64,000 bases of DNA from the NCBI GenBank assembly GCA_022059125.1, contig JAEUWY010000001.1:744001-808000 (forward strand), in the 5' to 3' direction. Below are positions 22,110 to 32,271 of this stretch, piece after piece. Source of the stretch: Corynespora cassiicola. Taxonomy: Eukaryota; Ascomycota; Dothideomycetes; Pleosporales; Corynesporascaceae. Made by a program: the position numbers and the translations under genes. The number at the start of each line of letters is the position of its first letter. The stretch's first letter is position 1. The notes under the pieces were generated by a model. That model saw only the letters and a program-made list of their open reading frames with translations. It was not told where the DNA came from and ran no database searches.

Positions 22110-24363
22110 CTATTTGCTCTTCCGCTTGCCACTCTTCTTACTCGGCTTCAACTCCGCTCCGCCCACCTTCCCGCCAGCACCGTTGGCCTTGGCGGCTTGT
22201 CCTTCTGTACTCCCCTTCTTGGCGGAAGATCCACCTTTGGCGTCTGGGCTCGCCTTCGCTTGCGCCTGCTTCTCAACAGCTCCATTCTCCTTCTGGCCCT
22301 TGGTCGCCTTCTCAGGTATCGCCTTTGGGTTCTTACCCTTGCGGCGGAGCTGCTTCTGCTCGGCCCGCTCCATATACTTTTGGTCCTCATCGTTGTCCCA
22401 GTCGCCAAAGTCAGAGTCCTCCTCGTCAGACTGGCCGATCGGCGTCTTGTCAATGTATTCCTCCTGGGTCTGGGTGCCGGACGGCTTTCCGTTCGCACCA
22501 GACGCTCCATTTGCGCCCACGGCATTTGGTGGCGTGGGCCCAATCTTCTTGAACTTGGCAACGTAGAAACCGTCGACGTTGTACGCGTGTGGGTAGTAGC
22601 GCCTGGTCAGTTTCATCGAGGGATGGAAGATCTAGCCGCTGTCAGCCCCGCCTTCTTTAGTGATCTTCATAAGCACGTACCTTGCCCTGGATCTTGGTAA
22701 ATCCCTCCTTGCCGAACGTCAGGCCCGTCTCGACGAGCTTAACGTTTGGCCGCTTGTTGAGCGCATACTGAACGACCTGCTCGTTCTCCTCGACGGTGAC
22801 TGAACAGGTAGAGTACACAATGTAACCTCCCGTCTTGCTGTGGTGGTCTACCGAGTCGATGGCCGCAAGGATCAACTGCTTTTGCAAATGGGGCAGCTTC
22901 ATGAAGTCTGCCTCCGTCTTGTTCGTCTTGACACTGGCATCCTTTGCGATGACACCAGTACCGGAGCATGGGGCATCGAGCAAGACCCTGTCGAAACCAC
23001 CCATGACCTTGGGGAATTCAAGAGCAGAGTAGTTGCAAACAATGGTGTTCCTGACGCCCATGCGGTGAATGTTACCAATCAAACCCTTGGCACGATCCTT
23101 GTTGGCATCGTTGGAGAACAAGCAGCCAGTATTCTTCATGAGCGCAGCAATGTGAGTAGTTTTACCACCGGGGGCGGCGGCCATGTCAAGCACCCTCTCG
23201 TTCTCCTGGGGCGCAAGCGCCATGACGGGCAGAAACGAAGATGCAGCCTGCAGGATATAGTGTCCTGCAAGGTACTCGGGAGTAGCACCAAGGGGAACCT
23301 GCGACTCGAAGATCTGGAGACCGACCTTTGACCACTTGCCCACAGGCTCCAGCTGGACACCACGGTTGATGAGTGTCTGCGCGAGTTCGCGTCTGTGTGT
23401 GCGGAGGGTATTTGTGCGGATGACAATGGGACGGGGGGTCTCGTTGGCCTCGAAGAATGCAAAGGCTTCGCGAGGGGGGAACAGGTTCAGTAGCTTGTCA
23501 GCCAGGAACTCTGAATATCCATAGTATGCGCAGATGTCCTTGAGAAGCTGAGCCCGGTAGTCCGTTCTTGACCGTCCCTCTTCTGCAAGGTTTTTGAAGT
23601 CGTCAAGCACACGAATGGTATCGTTGATACGCGTCCGCAGCAGCTGAAAGTCCTGATTCGCGAGCTTCGTGATGGGCCTTCCCTCCTCATCCTCATCGTC
23701 TTCGAGGACCTTGGGCCTGTCACCGACAATGTTGGTCTGCATGCCCTCCTCCAACTCAGCCTGTGCCTCGGCCTCTTCGATAGCCTTTTGCATATCGAGT
23801 TTCCGCGACAGACCCTCAATGTTGGCCGCTGTGAGCTTCTCCTCGACATCATCCTCGTCCTCGTCGTCGGACCACATGCCAACCTTCCTGACCTCTTCAT
23901 CATCCGAGTGCTCGAAATCAGATCCAGACTCTGGGAATTCGTCGTCATCCATGTCCTCGTCCTCGTCCTCGGACGCACTGCCCAGCGCATCAAGACCGGT
24001 AACATTGACATTGTCCAAGTCGTCGAGATCGTCCTCGTCGCTGCCCATATCCTCATCCTCCGAGTCGGACGGCGGCGGCGGCGCGGCCTTCTTTTGGGGC
24101 TTCTCGGCCTTCTTTTCGACCTTTCCGTTCGCAGCGGGCTTCTTGACAGGCTTCGCTTTGCTTGCCTTCTTCTTTTCCGCCTTCTGTGCAAGAGCCTCGG
24201 CCTCGGCAGCGGCCTTTGCCTTTGCCTTCTTCACATCGTACCTCCTCTTCTTGTTGCTTTCTTCGACGGGCGCGGGCGGCGCATCTTTGCGTTTGCGCGT
24301 GACGAGGGATTCGTCCAATGGGGGCGGAACGCCCTGCTTCTTCATGCGACGGCCCTGACCCAT
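22110..24363 (-). CDS. NOP2: NOP2-type 25S rRNA (cytosine-C5) methyltransferase
   Basis: Two exons, 24363-22681 and 22631-22110, give 734 residues. The 49-nt intron starts with GTACGT, ends with GGCTAG and is in phase 0. The N-terminus is a Lys-rich nucleolar-localisation stretch followed by long Asp/Glu tracts (about residues 90-170). The RsmB/NOP2 methyltransferase core follows, with AAPGGKT (about 393-399) for AdoMet, PCSGTG (about 464) with one active-site cysteine, and YSTCS (about 518) with the second. It continues across the intron with KIFHPSMKLTRRYYPH and NVDGFYVAKF. The C-terminus is a basic KKSGKRKSK tail. The family acts in the nucleolus in 60S subunit maturation, methylating a conserved cytosine of large-subunit rRNA. 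It diverges from GET5 across 389 bp. Confidence 0.96.
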
Positions 24364-24752
24364 TTTCGCGACTTGGATTTTTCAGCGGAAAGGGTATACG
24401 AGGGCGAAAGAGAGGGAGTGTTGTATCGAAGTTCCTGCTGGCGGAGCTTCTGTACCAACGGGCCTAGAAAATTGGCGAGGGAAAATTTCGGGCAGGGATT
24501 AGACGGTAGGAACGCTCACCGCCTTTCGGAGGCGGAGGAACGTGGGCCCGCTGCATGTCCCGCAACACCACGGCGTCATCGTTTGGAGCTGTTTCTGGAG
24601 GCCTTGGGTTCGACAGAGATTCCATTCGCTACTGCTCTACGCCAGCTCACTCTACCCGCTTGTACAAACTGCGACACCGACCGGTCCTCGCCTAGGAATC
24701 CGCTACTCACACGCGCACACATACACGGCAACCAGCCTTACAATCAACCGCC
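24364..24752. promoter_or_regulatory. Divergent promoter of NOP2 and GET5
   Basis: 389 bp between two ATGs pointing away from each other. No clear TATA box is present, as expected for housekeeping genes. The plus-strand frames running through here are 5' extensions of spurious ORFs. Confidence 0.6.
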
Positions 24753-25552
24753 ATGGCCGAGATCACCTTTTGCAAACAATTCCTCCAGGCGCTGGACGCG
24801 CGCCCCGCGAAGCTCTCCTCAGATCACATCGCCGACGCGCGCAACTACCCAGCCTCAGCAGCCGTAAGCCTTCTCCCCCTACAGTTCACCCATCTACCCC
24901 TCCAACCCCCCATCCAAAGGCAAAAGAGAGAGAGGGAGAGAGAGAAAGTCCTCCAGCTAACACCACCCAACCCCAGTTCATCCTCCCCCGCCTTCCTTCC
25001 CCCCATCCCACCCGTCCCAACGCCCCAAATTCAGCGTCTGGAACCACATCCTCCTCCACCTCCCTCACCCTAACCCTCAAGCCCCTAAAAGCCACCTCCC
25101 CAACCGTAACCCTCCCATCCATCCCCGGCCCGCAGACCTCCATCTTCGACCTTAAATCCGCCTACAGCGCGCAGACCTCGATCCCCGCGTCCAAGATCAA
25201 GATCCTGTACAAGAAGAAGCCGGTGGGGGACGCGAAGACGGTGTCTGAGGTTGTGGGCGGTGATGCGGCGGACGGAGCAGCAACTTTCGAGTTTGGCGTC
25301 ATGGTGATGGGCGGGGCCGTTGCGTCGCCGGCGCAGGTCCAGAGTCCGCCTGCAGTGGCGCCCGAAGCGGCGAGTGAGGAGGCCAAGGGGCTCGCGGGCG
25401 TGGCGGCTCAGGGGCCGAGTGGGAAGGAGGTTGTGGCTACGGACGAGTTTTGGGGGGATCTGAAGGGGTTCATCATGCAGCGGATACGGGATGAGAAGGA
25501 GGGGGAGAGATTGGTGGGAGTGTTCAAGACGGCATGGGAGGGGGATCGGTAG
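24753..25552 (+). CDS. GET5: GET5/MDY2-like ubiquitin-like protein of the tail-anchored protein targeting pathway
   Basis: Two exons, 24753-24863 and 24977-25552, give 228 residues. The 113-nt intron has a GTAAGC donor, a GCTAAC branch motif and a CCCCAG acceptor. Residues 1-45 (MAEITFCKQFLQAL, then LSSDHIADARNYP) match the Get4-binding N-terminal region of Get5. The central ubiquitin-like domain (about 65-135) contains LTLTLKPLK and the conserved IFDLKSAYSAQTSIPASKIK and LYKKKPV elements. The C-terminal about 40 residues (DEFWGDLKGFIMQRI, then VFKTAWEG) form the helical homodimerisation domain. With Get4 and Sgt2, Get5 hands tail-anchored membrane proteins to Get3 for insertion into the ER. 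The last exon is GC-rich with strong G/C third positions. The Ala/Pro-rich linker between the domains is poorly conserved. Confidence 0.9.
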
Positions 25553-26073
25553 ATGTACGGATGAATAGATGGTGTCTTTTTTGTTGGAATGATTTGCGTC
25601 GTATTTCAGATGGACAAACACCTGGAATAGCGGGAAGGAAAAGGGGGGACACGCCTCATATAGCGACTCGATACCACAACAATCAATACATAAATAAATG
25701 CAGTCAAGCAAGTGACATTTTACCCACGTCTATCATGCGTCGAGCCTGACGGGTACAACAGGCACACACGCGCACATACCACAAGCATCAATGCACCACC
25801 CAACCACCACAGCGAGTCACCAAATATGTCATTTGCCATGCCATTACGAAAAAGAGAAGAAGCTCGCAGAGCTCAATCTCCCCGGCATCCCGAGCTTCTC
25901 CCCTACCGGCTAGGAAAGGATCAAAGCCCGGGCTTAAAAACAGCCCCTGCTAAAATACTAACTACCACTGCCACCACCGCCGCCACCATCCGTTCGGTCA
26001 TGAGATATCGTTGCAAGAGTCGATCAATCGCGGCCGTCAAAACAGGGACTAACATGTTTTTTGGGCGGGACGC
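25553..26073. other. Intergenic region between convergent GET5 and cofilin
   Basis: 521 bp carrying both 3' untranslated regions. There is a short (ACC/GCC)n-like stretch near 25965-25990. No gene. Confidence 0.6.
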
Positions 26074-26769
26074 TTAGCGGCCCTTGGAAACGCGGGCCTT
26101 GATGCTGTCGAACTCGATGTCGTCGGCGTCGTTGGCCTGGATGTCGGCGGCGAGGCCGTTCAAAGCGCGCTTGATGGCCTCCTTGGACGACGAATACATC
26201 ATGCGGGGCTGTGCGTTGGCAGCAGGCGTCAGTCCCACGTTTGGCCACAGAGATTGCGGATGTACTTACGTATTGTGGCGCATCATCGGGGCTCCAGGCA
26301 ATAAAGGTAATCTTGGAACGGGAGCCCTCGCCCGAGTCGAGCTCGTACTCGACATCGTAGACGGCGTAGCGGCCGCCAATGCCCTCCTTGCCCTTGCGGT
26401 CCTTGCTCTTGGCGTTGAGCAGCTTGTCGCGGAACACGTTCCAGTCGGCCTCCTTGGAAGTCTCCTCGACGACAATCTCTTTCCAGTCGTCACTGATCTT
26501 GTAGATGATCCACTTGATGTCCTTGCCGAGCTTGAGCTCGTTGAACGTGCTGATGCACTCGGGGGCGACGGAGACACTGCGGGGGGCGGTTAGTGGGGGC
26601 TCATGGGGGGTAGTGGTTGATGGCAGAGGGCGGCGGGGGACAGCTGGCGACAAGGCGGTGGAGGGGGGCTGTCCAGGGCTAGGCTGCAGGTACGTACCCG
26701 GATTGAGCCTGCGCGGGGGCGGTGGTTAGCATCAATGTGCGGTGCGGGCAGAGACGGGGCACTCACCAT
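26074..26769 (-). CDS. COF1: Cofilin (actin-depolymerising factor)
   Basis: Four exons, 26769-26767 (the ATG alone), 26708-26698 (11 nt), 26576-26270 and 26208-26074, give 151 residues. Donors are GTGAGT, GTACGT and GTAAGT; acceptors are GCGCAG, CCGCAG and CACAG. Spliced, the start reads MAQSGVSVAPEC, the normal fungal cofilin N-terminus with the regulatory serine 4. The ADF fold follows: FNELKLGKDIKWIIYKI, then ADWNVF, GGRYAVYDVEY and TFIAWSPDDA. The main actin-binding helix lies next, PRMMYSSSKEAIKRAL (about 108-123), and the protein ends in KARVSKGR. It severs and depolymerises F-actin in cortical patches and hyphal tips. The product length is close to the family norm. The 11-nt exon would be missed by most ab initio predictions. 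Confidence 0.95.
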
Positions 26770-27482
26770 GGTGCGATGTGTGTTGGAGGAGGGGTGGAGT
26801 GGGTGGAGATCAGGGAGGCAGCGCTTTATCAGTAGACTGTCGCCTTGGTCAGCGTCGTCAGCGGGCCGTGGCTGCACGGCGGCATGATGCAATGGCCGGG
26901 CGGCAGCCTGGAGCAGCGGGCGGGGGCACTAGGCACGTACATTAATCGGGGAGTGCAGCTGGGTGCGCGGGAGATGCAGGCCAGGCGGCGGGAGGGCAAT
27001 GTTGTTGGAGTGCAGGTGAGGTTGGCGAGGGATGAGGCTGCTAACGAGGGCCGTCGCGGGGCAGATTTTGAGCGGCCGTGGTGGGGTTGGGCACACGGCA
27101 CTGCCACAGCAACACTGCACCGCTCGCCCGCCAAGCGCCCCTCGCCCACTTAGGGGCCCTGCAGCCGTGCCGGCCCACTCACAATCAAGGAACCCGTGTT
27201 TGTTTGAACTTGTTTACATTTTCGTGTGAATGTGGTCTGATCGCTTTTGTCTCGTTCCTCCCGGGTTGTGTAGTTTTACATATACATGTGAATATTGTAC
27301 AATACATCCAATACATGCGCGCTGTGCAAAAATGGCCATCAAAACAGGGGGAGAATAGGAGTGGAGTGCCAACCCAATATCAGGTACAGACGGTGCTGGG
27401 CCAGGCTCGCGTACTAAAAGAGGGTATAGAGGAAAGCGGGGGTATTAGAAGATTAGCGATGGCGGCTGGGGGCGCCACGAGC
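26770..27482. other. Cofilin upstream region and HSP60 3' flank
   Basis: About 710 bp. The part next to cofilin is its promoter/leader, and the part next to 27483 is the HSP60 3' untranslated region. The arginine/proline-rich ORFs on both strands are not supported. Confidence 0.55.
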
Positions 27483-28617
27483 TTAGAAGCCCATGCCTCC
27501 CATTCCGCCCATACCACCCATGCCGCCCATGCCGCCGCCGCCCATCGGGGGAGGGCCCTTGGGCTCGGGCGCCTCGACAATCGCAACCTCGGTCGTACCA
27601 AGGAGCGAGGCGACACCGGACGCGTCAACGAGGGCGGTGCGGACCACCTTGAAGGGGTCGAGGATACCGGCCTGGATCATGTCGACGTACTCGCCCTTGG
27701 CGCTGTTGAAGCCCTTGTTGAAGTCCTTGCCGAACTCGTCCATGAGCTTGCCGACAACGACGGAGCCCTCGGATCCGGCGTTCTCGACAATGGTGCGGGC
27801 GGGGCGGGTGATGGCGCTCTTGACGATGCTGACACCGAGCTGCTGGTCGAAGTTGGCGGGCTTGATGTTGTCAAGGGCGTTGGCAGCGGCCTTGAGGAGG
27901 CCAGTGCCACCACCGGGCAGGATACCCTCCTCGACGGCAGCGCGGGTGGCGTTCAGGGCATCGACGATGCGGTCCTTCTTCTCACCAACCTCGACCTCGG
28001 AGGCACCGCCAACCTTGATGACGGCAACACCGCCAGAGAGCTTAGCGAGACGCTCCTGGAGCTTCTCCTTCTCGTACTCGGAGGTGGTGGGGTCGGCAAT
28101 GACGCCGCGGATCTGCTCGCAGCGCTGAGCAACGGCATCCTTGCTGCCCTCGCCGTTGAGGAAGACGGTGTCCTCCTTGGTGATGGTGATGGAGCCAGTG
28201 GAGCCGAGCATGTCGGGGGTGGCCTTGTCGAGCTTGATGTCAAGCTCCTCGGAGAAGACGGTACCGTTGGTCAGGACAGCAAGATCGCCAAGGATGGACT
28301 TCCTGTTGTCACCGAAGCCGGGGGCCTTGACGGCGGCGACCTGGAGCTGGCCACGGAGCTTGTTGAGAATGCAGACGGCAAGAGCCTCGCCATCAATGTC
28401 CTCAGCAATGATGACAAGGGGGCGGCGGAGCTGCTGCGAAGCCTCCAGGGCAGGGATGATGTCCTGGACAGCCGAGATCTTCTTCTCGGAGAGAAGGATC
28501 AAAGGCTTCTCGAACTCGACCTTCTGGGACTTGGTGTCGGTGATGAAGTAGGGAGAGATGAAACCACGGTCGAACTTCATGCCCTCAGTGATCTCGAGCT
28601 CATCGTCGATGGTCTTG

Positions 28618-28654
<37 letters not shown>

Positions 28655-29379
28655 TCTCCATGGCGTTGGAGAGGAGCTTGCCAATGTGAGTGTCGCCGTT
28701 GGCGGAGATGGTGGCCACCTGCGAGATCTCCTCGCTGGTGGTGATGTCCCTCTTGTGCTGGGCGAGGTACTCAACGACGGCCTCGACGGCGGCCTGGGTT
28801 CCGCGGCGCAGGTCCATGGGGTTGCAGCCAGCAGCGACGTTCTTGACCGTCTCGGAGAAGATGGCACGGGCGAGGACGGTGGCAGTGGTGGTACCGTCAC
28901 CGGCGACCTCGTTGGTCTTGGAGGCAACGTCCTGGAGGAGGCGGGCTCCGAGGTTTTCAAACTTGTCCTTGAGCTCAATGGCCTTTGCGACAGTCACACC
29001 GTCTGCGGATTGGTCAGCATTGGTCAATTCCATCAGCGCCGGGGGCGGAGAGATGCATACCCTTGGTGATCTTGGGCGAGCCGTAGCTCGACTCAATCAG
29101 CACATTGCGGCCCTTGGGTCCCAGCGTTGTTGAGACGGCCTTTGCCAATGTGTCAACACCCGCAAGCAGAGATGCGCGTCCCTCGACGCCAAACTTCAGC
29201 TCCTGCGCGCATTCTGTTAGTTGTGATGCTCAATGGGGCGGGTGAGATGCCGGCGGATGGCAGTGGACGCGTACCTTGTGCGCAAACCTCTGCTGCTGGA
29301 GGTTGAAGCTGGTGGAGCGGAGCTTGGAGCTCGAGTTGAGGACGGACGACCGCGCCCGCGAAGCAAAAGCCCTCTGCAT
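27483..29379 (-). CDS. HSP60: Mitochondrial chaperonin HSP60
   Basis: Three exons, 29379-29275, 29202-29061 and 29002-27483, give 588 residues. Introns are 72 and 58 nt, with GTACGC/GCGCAG and GTATGC/CCGCAG ends. Residues 1-35 are a Ser/Arg/Gln-rich mitochondrial presequence ending in RFAHK. The GroEL-type core follows: [25 protein letters not shown] with the nucleotide-binding loop, [12 protein letters not shown] (ATPase motif), and a terminal GGM repeat tail ([10 protein letters not shown]). The family forms a double-ring folding chamber in the matrix together with HSP10. Codon use is strongly biased to C or G in third positions, as expected for a highly expressed gene; this creates a long spurious antisense frame. 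The spacing and exon structure look intact. Confidence 0.98.
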
Positions 29380-30441
29380 TATGACGGAATGTGAATGTGC
29401 GGGTATGGATGGGGTAGTAGTACAGAAGCTCAAGCCGTGCACCCAGACTCCAGCTCAATGCAATGAGAAGAGGAAGAGGAAGGGATGGGTGATGGAGGGA
29501 GATGGATGCGAACGGAGAGAGGACGCTGGAGAAAGTTTACATGGGGCCTCTGCTCCCTAAAAAATTGCTCGGAAGGAAAGATCGAGAAGGCTTGGCGCCC
29601 GAGCATGGACCCCGGCCATATCCTCGGCTGTCGTCCCGCGACAACGTCTCCACCACGACCCATTCGCCCTGGCTGCCTGTAGCCCTCACCGCCTTTGGCC
29701 CATGCCCATTGACGCGTCTGCTCGCCATGTCTCTGTCGACTTCCTGATTCCGATCCCTGGCTATCCGCCCACCGCAGGACCCCGAGATACCTGACCTCTC
29801 CACACTCAAGGAACGGCTAAAATGAGAGTTGATGGGCACACACGACTGCAACGTACAACGCCAAAAGACTGCTTCACAGCTTGTATTCAAGCTAAAGGTG
29901 GTAGTAATTCGCCGCTGCACTCTCCTCGTGACATCCGCGAACTGTTCTCCAAATACCCTAGCTCTGGCCTCAAAGCTGTTACAGTCGATTGCTATTCTGT
30001 GTAGGGCAAGACGCAAGTCTCTGGGGTCTTGTGGACAGAGTTCCACTCCAAATGCTTACTCAAGAACTATGTGCTAGAAATCGACGGGTCCAAGGTTAAT
30101 GTTATGCTAATCTGTGTCTGTCGGTGATCGTTTTGACGGCTTGCAGAACTACATTATACATGTCTCTTGTTCCCTATCGATACCAGCGTAGAGTAACGTG
30201 CTTATCATGGTGATTTTTTCGAGATTCAATACGGAATCATCGCAACTTGAAATTTCAAAATAGATCAAATTAAACAAACGGCGTGTGCAGGTAGTTCTTC
30301 GATCATTTTGAAGAGCCTCATTTCCATTCCTCTTTAATATATCAGCCTGGCTCCCGGTGAAATCCTAATCGGAGAGAGAATGTAACACGGGGGCGTCCCT
30401 GTGCCATTGCCTTTTCCCCGGGCTCTTCACATTGGCCCCAC
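29380..30441. other. HSP60 promoter region
   Basis: About 1.06 kb. The first 250 bp are purine-rich and contain several GAA elements (near 29570-29590) that could serve heat-shock factor, but I see no perfect alternating heat-shock element. From about 30050 the sequence becomes AT-rich. No gene. Confidence 0.5.
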
Positions 30442-32271
30442 TCAACTTCCTCCTTCGACAAATTCCACTTTTCTCACATCACATTCTTTTTCACCACCGA
30501 AACTAATGCCACTCTCTCGATGGAATTCCTTCTTTCCCTTCCATCGAAGTGGTGGAAGATGTCTGTCTTCCTTGCTAGAAGATGCCGCATTGCACAGCCC
30601 CCTTCCCTTAGCCCCATGCATGACATCCCCGAGATCCATGGTCAGCGCAGCGATTATAGTGTCTCTGACAGTCTTCACCTTGCATACAAGTAGTGCAGGA
30701 TAGACGGCAATGGCCGCCAGTTCCAGAGTAGCATTCATTGCGAGCCATACGTATAGTCGTATGAAATCGATATCGGCACGAACAACTGGTTGAGCTGCCT
30801 GTAACCTTACCTCCTCACGTCCAAAATCACACTTTCTTCGCATTGAGCTCCAGGCAGCATGGTATCCTAGCCTGAGCATCCCTATTACGTAGTGGTCGGC
30901 CCCGCGCTTCGTGTATGCTGATGTGAAATTGAGCATAGTCGAATATTTGAGCGTCTCAGACAGAAAATCTAGTGACAAATTCGTCAAGAAGTCACACTGA
31001 ATGGTGGAATTATGCTCATCAACATGACAGGTGGCCGAGTGCTCGGTAGAATTTGCTGGCGACATGATACAGTCTGTGCAGAAATATGTGCTCGCCGTTA
31101 TTGTAGCTCTTCCTATGAGATAGCAATCTTTGCCTGCTCATTGTCTCTTCTGCCACGTCCAATATTTTTCCAACTGTTGGACGGATGGCAATTTACCAAA
31201 GTCTTTTGAATTTTCGGGGCATGGCGTGGTTTCAATAGCAAATGTGCCATCCTCCAATGGATTACCGCTGTCCAGTGTTGCTACTTTCATGAAGACGTGC
31301 TGTGTTCCCTGGAAGATGTGGGGGGCTTCTGTAGGCCGTGAATTGTCTGCGTCCCATTCTTTGTGCCTAATAATTCCCACGGCGCCATTTTTTCTGATGG
31401 AATCTCCATTCTGCATGATGTCTGTGTAGTTTGGTTGGGTGGTATCCATAGTAATATTCTTATCCTCGAAACAATCGATCCAGCGAATACTGACATTAGG
31501 ACATGGCAAAAGGATATCAATATGGCTCCCTTCACTCATAGTCTCTTCCGGAGAAAAATATTGGAGGAGTAGTGGTGCGTTCACGTCAAATGCGTATTCG
31601 GAGTCTTTGCCTGTCATATATGCTGCGCGAATGAGGATTTCCAGCTGTCAATTTTTATATATCAAGTCAGCGAAGTCAAGATTGGTGCTTGATTCGGGCA
31701 GCTTGATTATTTGTGATTGAGAAGCAAGGCGAGTGGATGGTATCCAAGCAACGGCTGAGTTTGCAAAAAGTGCAGTAAAACTTGGTGGCCATAGGAAGAC
31801 GATAGCAATAGTTGCCCGGATAGAACATCCTGTATTCGATTTGGATGTGGGAACTACAGGAATCTGGTAATTACTCAGATGCGTCAATTCTGTCAAGATG
31901 ATATGTCTTTTTTCTAAAAGAACATATATTGTCCTCCATAGGAGCATTGCCGCGCAGCTACTCCAAAGAATTCGAATGATGACGAACGCTACCAATACGA
32001 GAGCCGAGATTTATGTTTGGTATAAACCCTTGCTGAACTCAAATGCTGAGCCAGGAGGTGACCCAGTGTTGAATGTCTGATTATGCATAAATTGTAGCCC
32101 TGCAAAGAGTGAAACACAAGCAGTTGAATGTAGGATAAAGATATACCAAGCTTTAAGTCTTTTTAGTATTCCTCTATCATCAGTCCGCGTAACACACTTA
32201 GTTTCTTCTAGAGGAACTATACCGTAGTTCGAGATGTAGTTGGCTGTTTTGTTGGTTGAAAAGGGCTGCAT
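30442..32271 (-). pseudogene. Broken membrane-protein gene with three in-frame stop codons
   Basis: A single minus-strand frame runs for 610 codons, starting at the ATG at 32271. It is interrupted only by TAA at 32013-32011, TGA at 31650-31648 and TGA at 31140-31138. All four segments are in the same phase, and the peptide sequence stays sensible across each stop. Segment 1 has a hydrophobic helix (WYIFILHSTACVSLFAGL). Segment 2 has two more (LVLVAFVIIRILWSSCAAML and SIRATIAIVFLWPP). Segment 3 is a soluble, probably extracytoplasmic region with cysteines and N-glycosylation sequons. Segment 4 ends with a last helix (YVWLAMNATLELAAIAVYPALL) and a basic tail. I cannot find good introns that would remove the stops. 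I do not recognise the family beyond fungal multi-spanning hypothetical proteins. A decayed gene is most likely. Confidence 0.6.

Noticed and set aside
23788..24867. 359-codon plus-strand ORF opposite the NOP2 N-terminus
   Set aside because: Antisense of the NOP2 acidic/basic tracts, running into the GET5 5' region in a different frame; no motif.
27078..29069. 663-codon ORF on the plus strand opposite HSP60
   Set aside because: It mirrors the strongly G/C-third-position codons of HSP60, is dominated by Gly/Leu/Asp/Val, and has no known domain; a codon-bias shadow.
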